Assembly: GCA_964485635.1 (NCBI GenBank)
Contig: CAZAJS010000062.1
Coordinates: 1 to 7,407, forward strand
Direction of reading: 5' to 3'
Source of the DNA: CAZAJS01 sp964485635
GTDB taxonomy: Bacteria; Pseudomonadota; Gammaproteobacteria; Francisellales; Francisellaceae
DNA: 7,407 nt
The notes beneath the pieces are model-generated. The model made no database searches, was not told where the DNA came from, and worked only from the letters and a program-made list of their open reading frames with translations. A program made the position numbers and the translations under genes. Positions within the stretch are counted from its first letter, which is position 1, and each line of letters begins with the position of its first letter. This document shows, piece by piece, positions 1 to 5,054 of the stretch.

Positions 1-16
1 CACTGGGATTATTTAA

Positions 17-766
17 ATGACAAGATATGCGATTATTGCAAATTTTTCAGATGATAGTGTTGCTTTAATTCAATGGTGCCAACAAAACACAACATTGAGC
101 AATGATCAGTTTTATATTGTGTCTGTTGATACAGGCTGGTCAAGCCAATTTTGGCAAAAACGCCAAGAACAAGCACAACAGTGGGTGTGCCAACTTGGAA
201 TGCATTTTGTTCAATTAAAAGCACCGCATACCATGACAACATTAATTGATAATCGTGGTAGCTTCCCGTCCCCAAACTTTCATTGGTGCACCAGTTTTTT
301 AAAAGGATTACCCATTTTGAACTGGCTTGATGAAAAAGATCCCTATCGACAAATGACAATCGTACTGCCTCATCGACAATCCATGTCGGTATTACAGCAG
401 GATTTACCTGAATTAATCGAGTCTAGTGATGCTTATGATGAAAGAGACATTTGGTATCCTTTAGTCCAATATGGCAGTGCCGAGCGCGATGCTTTAATCA
501 AGAAAACACCATTTAAAAAGCCACTTTATCGACGCAGTCAAGAGTGCCATCCTTGTATCCACGCCACTCATGCGGATGCATCTGACATGTCACTTAGTGA
601 TATTCAAAAAGTAACTCAGTTAGAAAAAAAACATCAGCAACATTTTTTTGAAATACCATTTGATCAATGGGTTCAACGTCAAAAAGACACATCACTAAAC
701 AAATATGAAAATTTTTATGATGGCTTTGCTACAACATGTAGCTGGGATTATGGATGCGGTTTATAA
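17..766 (+). CDS. PAPS reductase-superfamily protein with degenerate PP-loop
   Basis: A 249-residue cytoplasmic protein of the phosphoadenosine phosphosulfate reductase / adenine nucleotide alpha-hydrolase fold. Family landmarks appear in order: an N-terminal strand and loop (residues 4-17), DTG at 38-40, RGSFPS at 80-85, WCTSFLK at 90-96, an HRQS stretch at 119-122 in place of the usual GxRxxES, WYPL at 146-149, KPLYRR at 168-173 followed by CHPC (177-180), and a Cys-containing tail (C241, C247). The loop that is normally SGGxDS reads NFSDDS (9-14), so both glycines are lost while Asp-Ser remain. Cysteines 177, 180, 241 and 247 could bind a metal or Fe-S cluster (inference). The ATG directly follows an in-frame TAA (14-16), so no longer start exists; no strong Shine-Dalgarno is visible. 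No sulfate-assimilation, DNA-sulfur or tRNA-modification partner is in view, so the substrate is unknown. The superfamily is fairly secure, the reaction is not. Confidence 0.75.
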   Translation: MTRYAIIANFSDDSVALIQWCQQNTTLSNDQFYIVSVDTGWSSQFWQKRQEQAQQWVCQLGMHFVQLKAPHTMTTLIDNRGSFPSPNFHWCTSFLKGLPILNWLDEKDPYRQMTIVLPHRQSMSVLQQDLPELIESSDAYDERDIWYPLVQYGSAERDALIKKTPFKKPLYRRSQECHPCIHATHADASDMSLSDIQKVTQLEKKHQQHFFEIPFDQWVQRQKDTSLNKYENFYDGFATTCSWDYGCGL

Positions 767-772
767 TTTTAA

Positions 773-1456
773 TTAAGCCTGTTTAATTTCAACTTCATAA
801 GCATTTTGATCATGTTCAGTAAAACGTGTTTTATTTTCATTTAATAATGTACCCTCTAAGCTGTGTGTGATATGACGTAATTGCTCTAAAAAATGTTTAA
901 AGCAGGCCATTGGATCATACTCTAAATTACTTAATTTTTTATAATTAAGAACTGCAATCAACCGTTCAACTTCTAACCCTGGTAATGTCTGACGTTTAAA
1001 CTGTCGCTCTTCAGTATCCGGTAAAATACTGAACAACACATCAGAATCATCACTAAACATCTGGAAAGCGCCGGCATCACTTAAGCGCATTCCTTGCCCC
1101 CGAACTACTTGCTGAATATCATTGCCTAATAAAACACTTCCACGTGGTGCTTCAATATATAAAATGGCAAACCCTTGTTCTAATGCTTCAAACGTTGACA
1201 GCTCTTGTCGTGTAGCGCTATCTTGCTGTACTTGATCCGTACTTTGTTCTGATTGATCTAAATGCATGGCATGGTTCATTGTGCTTGACTTTTTCTGCTC
1301 AGCCTCCATCACTGCTTGTTGGCTTTGTTTAAGAGCGGCCATTTTAACTTGATATTGTTTACGTTGATTCCGGCGCATGACATCTACTAACACTAAAATA
1401 ATTAAAACAATGCCAGCTAATAAAATGATTTGCATATAGCTCATAATCGGGTACAT
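773..1456 (-). CDS. zipA: ZipA-like cell division protein, short and divergent
   Basis: Probably the inner-membrane protein that tethers FtsZ to the membrane at the division septum. Residues about 9-27 form one hydrophobic segment, followed by a basic stop-transfer stretch (RRNQRK, 28-33). A Gln- and charge-rich linker spans about 34-90. A C-terminal domain (about 96-220) resembles the ZipA FtsZ-tail-binding domain: ILYIEAPRGS (98-107) fits its first strand and LEGTLLNENKTRFT (200-213) its last. At 227 residues it is much shorter than the 328 of E. coli ZipA, mostly because the linker is short. Start choice is uncertain: ATGs lie at 1456, 1444 and 1435. The third gives the most ZipA-like N-terminus (MQIILLAGIV) and has a weak GAG just upstream; the longest frame is listed. 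It lies 71 bp downstream of lpxB, not beside ligA as in many relatives, and its stop is 6 bp from that of the convergent gene. The assignment rests on architecture plus moderate domain similarity. Confidence 0.72.
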   Translation of the reverse strand: MYPIMSYMQIILLAGIVLIILVLVDVMRRNQRKQYQVKMAALKQSQQAVMEAEQKKSSTMNHAMHLDQSEQSTDQVQQDSATRQELSTFEALEQGFAILYIEAPRGSVLLGNDIQQVVRGQGMRLSDAGAFQMFSDDSDVLFSILPDTEERQFKRQTLPGLEVERLIAVLNYKKLSNLEYDPMACFKHFLEQLRHITHSLEGTLLNENKTRFTEHDQNAYEVEIKQA

Positions 1457-1481
1457 TTTGTTGAATTTATTACTACGTGCT

Positions 1482-1509
1482 ATTTTAATATAAAACGCTG
1501 TTAACCTAA
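1482..1509 (-). promoter_or_regulatory. Weak candidate promoter ahead of zipA-like gene
   Basis: On the minus strand a good -10-like hexamer TAAAAT (1482-1487) sits 16 bp downstream of a poor -35-like TTAGGT (1504-1509), in the spacer between lpxB and the zipA-like gene. The -35 matches consensus badly and the region is AT-rich, so chance similarity is quite possible. If real, it would give zipA its own transcript in addition to read-through from the lpx operon. Confidence 0.2.
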
Positions 1510-1527
1510 ATGACTAAATAGCAAAAA

Positions 1528-2664
1528 TCAACAATTACCAACTTGCTTTTGCACCTCTGAGACAATGAGTGAATTCGTGTCCTGATCCATCTGTTGATGC
1601 ATTGATAAAAATGTCTGACGAATTTGCTCACAATAGTTTGCATCATCCATTAATTTTTTTAACTCAATATAGCACTGGTCAGCTGTACAATCATCTTGAA
1701 TTAATTCTTTGACGACTTGTCGGTTTGCCAAGATATTTGGCAACGCAAAAAAAGGTGTCTTAATTAAAAATCGGCCAACTTGTTTGGATAACCATGAAAC
1801 ACGATAGGCCACGACCATTGGTTGTTTGTAGAGCATTGCTTGCAATGTTGCCGTTCCAGACGCGGTAATTGTCCAATCTGAAGCCTCTAGAATCGTTGCT
1901 GCACTCGCATTAAAACAATAAATCCCTAACTGGTCTAATTGTGTTTGATATGCTGTTAAAATTTTTTGTAATGATGGTTTTGCAACAGGTAATAGTCCTT
2001 TAAATTGATAACCTTGTTGCTTTAATTTAGCCACCGCTTGAATCAAAATAGGTAATAAGCGTTTAACTTCCTGTTGGCGACTCCCTGGCAATATTGCTAA
2101 ATAGGCCTCATTAATGGGAATATTAAGTTGTTGCCGAGCTTGTGACTGATTCGGATGATACGCAATTGATTTTGCTAACGGGTGACCAACAAATACTGCC
2201 CGATGTTGATGCTTTTGATAAAAAGCCTCTTCAAAAGGTAAAATGGCTAAAACACTATCCGTTGCTTTTTTAATTTTTTTCATACGCCCTTCACGCCAGG
2301 CCCAAACACTTGGACTGACATAATGCAATGTTTTGACGCCTAAGGCTTTGACCTTTTGTTCAACTGGTAAATTAAAATCTGGCGCATCGATGCCTATATA
2401 CACATCCGGTAAATAATGATGCAAATGTTTTAATAATTGACGTCGTATCGATAAAATAGACCATAAATTGCCTAATACTTCACTAATTCCCATCACTGAC
2501 AATGTCTCCATGGGAAATAAAGAATTAAGCCCTGCTGCTTGCATTTGTGGCCCACCAATTCCTTCAATAATTGCCGTGGGATATTGCTTTTTAAGTGCAG
2601 CAACTAAAGAACCACCTAATTGATCCCCTGATAATTCTCCAGCCACCAGAACAATACGCTTCAT
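1528..2664 (-). CDS. lpxB: Lipid-A-disaccharide synthase LpxB
   Basis: A family GT19 glycosyltransferase that joins UDP-diacylglucosamine to lipid X, forming the tetraacyl disaccharide 1-phosphate of lipid A at the cytoplasmic face of the inner membrane. At 378 residues it is close to the 382 of E. coli LpxB. Recognisable motifs are AGELSGD (8-14), EGIGGPQM (34-41), IDAPDFNLP (92-100), YVSPSVWAWR (115-124), LPFEEAF (142-148), VGHPL (159-163), LPGSR (192-196, with the conserved Arg) and SGTATL (269-274) followed by Q275, where the family usually has Glu. LPN at 308-310 is also typical. The ATG overlaps the lpxA stop as ATGA (2661-2664), and a GAGG Shine-Dalgarno lies inside lpxA (2674-2677), so translation is probably coupled. 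Identity is secure. Confidence 0.97.
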   Translation of the reverse strand: MKRIVLVAGELSGDQLGGSLVAALKKQYPTAIIEGIGGPQMQAAGLNSLFPMETLSVMGISEVLGNLWSILSIRRQLLKHLHHYLPDVYIGIDAPDFNLPVEQKVKALGVKTLHYVSPSVWAWREGRMKKIKKATDSVLAILPFEEAFYQKHQHRAVFVGHPLAKSIAYHPNQSQARQQLNIPINEAYLAILPGSRQQEVKRLLPILIQAVAKLKQQGYQFKGLLPVAKPSLQKILTAYQTQLDQLGIYCFNASAATILEASDWTITASGTATLQAMLYKQPMVVAYRVSWLSKQVGRFLIKTPFFALPNILANRQVVKELIQDDCTADQCYIELKKLMDDANYCEQIRQTFLSMHQQMDQDTNSLIVSEVQKQVGNC

Positions 2665-3431
2665 CGGACAATACCTCGTTGCGTATTTTTAAGAATTGAA
2701 AGCATATGCTGCAATTCTGGATGCTCTTGCTGCAACTTTTCAATCGCATCAATGGCTTCAACTAACCGTAACCCTTTCCGATATAGTAATTTATAAGCCT
2801 CACGAACTGCCCGAATGGTTTCTGTTGAAAATCCAGCTCGTTTCATCCCTTCAGTATTCACACCGGAAGGCGATGTTGGTCCGCCTGATACCATTAAAAA
2901 AGCCGGAATATCTTGTACAATGAGTGCTAAATGAGCAATAAAGGCATAGGCCCCAACTTGGCAAAATTGATGTACACCAACATTTGCCCCGATTGTCGCA
3001 CGATCAGCTACTCGAACATGACCTGCTAAATTGGCATTATTGACTAATGTAATATGATTTCCAAGCTGGCAGTCATGTCCGATATGAATATAATTCATAA
3101 ATAAATTCGCATCACCAATCTTTGTAATACCTTGCTCTTTAGCCGTCCCTCCATGAATGGTCGCGCCTTCTCGAACAATATTATTATTGCCCATGATTAA
3201 TTGTGAAAATTCGCCATGGAATGTTCGGTCAATTGGCGTTTCTCCAATCGATGAGAACTGAAAAATATGATTATTTTTACCAATCCATGCATTTTTACCA
3301 ATGACAACATGACTTTGAATAACCGTTCCAGAACCAATCGTAACATGCTCACCAATAACACTATAAGGGCCAATGGTAACATCACTGGCTATTTGAGCGC
3401 TTTCTGAAATAATTGCCGTTGGATGTATCAC
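2661..3431 (-). CDS. lpxA: UDP-N-acetylglucosamine O-acyltransferase LpxA
   Basis: First enzyme of lipid A synthesis, transferring a 3-hydroxyacyl chain from ACP to the 3-OH of UDP-GlcNAc. The 256 residues form left-handed beta-helix hexapeptide repeats from residue 3 to about 180, then a helical C-terminal domain containing the family-typical NTEGMKRAGF (192-201). The catalytic base corresponding to E. coli His125 is H119 in HIGHDC; H93, H116, H154 and R198 match other conserved positions. Departures: E. coli Lys76 aligns with T70, Arg100 with G94, and the acyl-ruler Gly173 with H167. The start is GTG at 3431: the frame upstream closes quickly with TAA (3438-3440), and the product begins at the conserved HPTAI, slightly shorter than E. 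coli LpxA (262 aa). An AGGGA element in the end of fabZ, 9 bases from the GTG, can serve as ribosome binding site. The fabZ stop is 2 bp away, and lpxB overlaps its end by 4 bp. Confidence 0.96.
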   Translation of the reverse strand: MIHPTAIISESAQIASDVTIGPYSVIGEHVTIGSGTVIQSHVVIGKNAWIGKNNHIFQFSSIGETPIDRTFHGEFSQLIMGNNNIVREGATIHGGTAKEQGITKIGDANLFMNYIHIGHDCQLGNHITLVNNANLAGHVRVADRATIGANVGVHQFCQVGAYAFIAHLALIVQDIPAFLMVSGGPTSPSGVNTEGMKRAGFSTETIRAVREAYKLLYRKGLRLVEAIDAIEKLQQEHPELQHMLSILKNTQRGIVR

Positions 3432-3433
3432 AA

Positions 3434-3886
3434 CTATTTATCCCTATGTGCTGCCATTAACTCCGCTTTACACACACATTCACCATCAACGATTGCCTCT
3501 GCTGTACTCCAAAAAAGAGGCCCCTTATGTTTTCCAATTGATGCTTTAAGTGTCATGACATCACCAGGAACAACTGACTTGCGAATGCGTACTTTATCAA
3601 TCCCCGCAAGTACAAAAATTTTATCTTTTGCCGCATCACCTAATTGAGCTTGAATCAGTTTTTCACCTAAAACTGCCATTGCTTGAGCCATGGCTTCAAC
3701 AATTAATACACCTGGCATAATTGGCTCTTCTGGAAAGTGCCCATTAAAAAAAGGTTCATTCACTGTTACATTTTTCACTGCTTCAACAGTTTCATTTTCT
3801 ACATCTAAATGAGTAATACGATCAATTAATAAAAAAGGGTAACGATGTGGTAAAATACTTTTAATCGATTGAATATCAAGCTTCAT
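3434..3886 (-). CDS. fabZ: 3-hydroxyacyl-[ACP] dehydratase FabZ
   Basis: Hot-dog-fold dehydratase converting (3R)-hydroxyacyl-ACP to trans-2-enoyl-ACP in type II fatty acid elongation. At 150 residues it has the normal family length. The N-terminal LPHRYPFLLIDRI (12-24) is diagnostic, and the catalytic motif GHFPEEPIMPGVLIVEAMAQ (49-68) carries the expected His50 and Glu64. KVRIRKSVVPGD (98-109) also fits. The upstream AAGG is about 8 bases from the ATG. It lies 11 bp after lpxD and 2 bp before lpxA, the usual arrangement: FabZ competes with LpxA and LpxD for 3-hydroxyacyl-ACP, so co-transcription helps balance phospholipid against lipid A synthesis (known for the pathway). Identity is secure. 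Confidence 0.97.
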   Translation of the reverse strand: MKLDIQSIKSILPHRYPFLLIDRITHLDVENETVEAVKNVTVNEPFFNGHFPEEPIMPGVLIVEAMAQAMAVLGEKLIQAQLGDAAKDKIFVLAGIDKVRIRKSVVPGDVMTLKASIGKHKGPLFWSTAEAIVDGECVCKAELMAAHRDK

Positions 3887-3897
3887 AATAATGACCT

Positions 3898-4914
3898 TTA
3901 TTTATTGTTCTTTTCTAATACTCGGACACGTTGCGCTAATTTATCTAACCGGAAGATACGAGCAACAGTTTTATTCCATTCCATCACAGGCTTTGCGCTG
4001 AATCCCCCCGCGTACATCCCTGGCTGATCAATATCTGTTGATCGGCTAGCACCTGCGGCTAAAATTACGTTATCACAAATCTCAATATGCCCTACAACGC
4101 CAGCTTTACCCCCTAATAGGCAATTTTTACCAATTTTTGTACTACCGGCAATACCAACACCAGAAGCTAAAGCTGTACCGCGTCCAATTTCAACATTATG
4201 CGCAACTTGAACAAGATTGTCAATTTTTACATAATCAGCAATTTTTGTATTGTCTAACGTCCCACGATCAATTGTAGTATTCGCACCAACTTCAACATGA
4301 TTGCCAATTTCAACACCACCAATTTGAGGCACTTTAACCCAGCCACCTTGACCATCTGGCGCATTACCAAAACCATCACTTCCAACGACAGCCCCAGCAT
4401 GGATAAAACAATCATGCCCTATTTTAACATCATGATAAATCGTGACATTTGAATAAATCGTTGTTTGGTCGCCAATCACGGCTCTTGAGCCAACGACACT
4501 ATTACCATGAATTACAACATTTTGCCCAATCACCGCCTCAGCCTGAATGACAACATTAGCTCCAATACTGGCAGTGTCTGCAACACTAGCACTCGATTCA
4601 ATCTTGGCACTTGGATCAATCCCTGGCCGGTTAGCCGGTTTAGGATCAAAATGATGCGCAATTTTAGCAAAAGCCAAATAAGGATCTGGAACAATAATTG
4701 CCGTCACAGGACAAGCCGATTGCATTTGCTCGGTTACCAACACGGCTGCTGCATTTGTATCAGCTAATTGTTGTTGATATTTAGTGTTTGATAAAAATGA
4801 TAGCGATGTTTTATGCGCTTGATTTAGTGGTTTTATGTCATTAATACATTGAGTATCATCACCAATGACATGAGCTTGAAGCTCTTGAGCAATCGCTTTG
4901 ACTGTTAATTCCAT
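3898..4914 (-). CDS. lpxD: UDP-3-O-(3-hydroxyacyl)glucosamine N-acyltransferase LpxD
   Basis: Adds the second 3-hydroxyacyl chain, from ACP to the 2-amine of UDP-3-O-acylglucosamine, in the cytoplasm. The 338 residues match the E. coli length (341). The N-terminal uridine-binding domain (about 1-98) contains LSFLSNTKY (38-46), then hexapeptide repeats form a left-handed beta-helix (about 99-285), then a C-terminal helix (about 308-336). The catalytic His239 (in VQVAHN) and His276 (in GHIEIC) even keep E. coli numbering, and GSDGFG (178-183) and TTIDRG (213-218) are present. The E. coli acyl-ruler residue Met290 aligns with Ser290. The ATG has a near-perfect AAGGAG Shine-Dalgarno five bases upstream. 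It is the first gene of the tight lpxD-fabZ-lpxA-lpxB run and follows bamA after a 140-bp gap lacking the usual skp. Confidence 0.97.
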   Translation of the reverse strand: MELTVKAIAQELQAHVIGDDTQCINDIKPLNQAHKTSLSFLSNTKYQQQLADTNAAAVLVTEQMQSACPVTAIIVPDPYLAFAKIAHHFDPKPANRPGIDPSAKIESSASVADTASIGANVVIQAEAVIGQNVVIHGNSVVGSRAVIGDQTTIYSNVTIYHDVKIGHDCFIHAGAVVGSDGFGNAPDGQGGWVKVPQIGGVEIGNHVEVGANTTIDRGTLDNTKIADYVKIDNLVQVAHNVEIGRGTALASGVGIAGSTKIGKNCLLGGKAGVVGHIEICDNVILAAGASRSTDIDQPGMYAGGFSAKPVMEWNKTVARIFRLDKLAQRVRVLEKNNK

Positions 4915-4919
4915 AAAAT

Positions 4920-4925
4920 CTCCTT
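4920..4925 (-). promoter_or_regulatory. Strong Shine-Dalgarno of lpxD
   Basis: Minus-strand AAGGAG, five bases from the lpxD ATG (4912-4914). It is the best ribosome binding site in the window and supports this start. It is stronger than those of the downstream coupled genes, consistent with lpxD being the translational entry point of the operon. Confidence 0.8.
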
Positions 4926-4955
4926 GTGTTTTATATCTTTAAAAGTTAATTAAAA

Positions 4956-4984
4956 AGTATAATATTTAATAGCTTTATTGGCTA
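4956..4984 (-). promoter_or_regulatory. Candidate sigma70-type promoter for lpxD-fabZ-lpxA-lpxB
   Basis: On the minus strand TAGCCA (4979-4984, four of six bases matching TTGACA) and TATACT (4956-4961, five of six matching TATAAT) are separated by 17 bp, placing a start site roughly 35 bases before the lpxD ATG. This would give the lipid A genes a promoter independent of bamA. The -35 hexamer lies within an inverted repeat. The region is AT-rich, so chance is not excluded. Confidence 0.35.
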
Positions 4985-4995
4985 TTCGTACAGCC
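4968..4995 (-). repeat. Two overlapping, mutually exclusive inverted repeats
   Basis: In the bamA-lpxD gap, GGCT...AGCC (arms 4992-4995 and 4980-4983, extendable inward with a G-T and a T-A pair) and GCTATT...AATAGC (arms 4981-4986 and 4968-4973, loop 7) share the segment 4980-4986. If transcribed from bamA, only one hairpin can form at a time. Neither is directly followed by a T-run, so neither is a classical terminator. The second overlaps the candidate -35 box and could alternatively be a dyad operator. Confidence 0.35.
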
Positions 4996-5054
4996 TTCAC
5001 TCTAAAATTATTGCACCGATCATTGAGCCTTTGATGAATATTTCAATGAATTGA

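Noticed and set aside
1..54. Possible C-terminus of an upstream gene (frame TGG GAT TAT..., ending TGA at 52-54), sharing the 10-mer ctgggattat with the end of the first gene (742-751), hinting at a tandem paralogue.
   Set aside because: A single 10-base repeat within about 750 bases is not far from chance, the following residues do not match, and too little sequence is visible.
624..649. A-run (624-631) facing a T-run (643-649), looking like a bidirectional terminator.
   Set aside because: It lies in coding sequence (EKKHQQHFFE), the stem is only A-T pairs with an 11-base loop, and it lies well inside the gene.
821..837. AAAACGTGTTTTATTTT as a plus-strand terminator for the first gene.
   Set aside because: The stem is four A-T pairs with a tetraloop, too weak, and it lies in the zipA-like coding region.
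2696..2923. Plus-strand open frames inside the lpx and bamA genes (for example 2696-2923, 3423-3647, 4507-4767, 5615-5875, 6890-7129) and out-of-phase minus-strand frames (3197-3385, 5201-5410, 6719-6988).
   Set aside because: All lie inside well-supported genes in other frames, show no domain-like composition, and are best read as shadow frames.
4999..5025. Eight-residue leader-like ORF (MIGAIILE) on the minus strand in the bamA-lpxD gap, preceded by AAAGG.
   Set aside because: It is very short, in AT-rich intergenic DNA, without regulatory codons or a linked terminator; chance is the simplest explanation.
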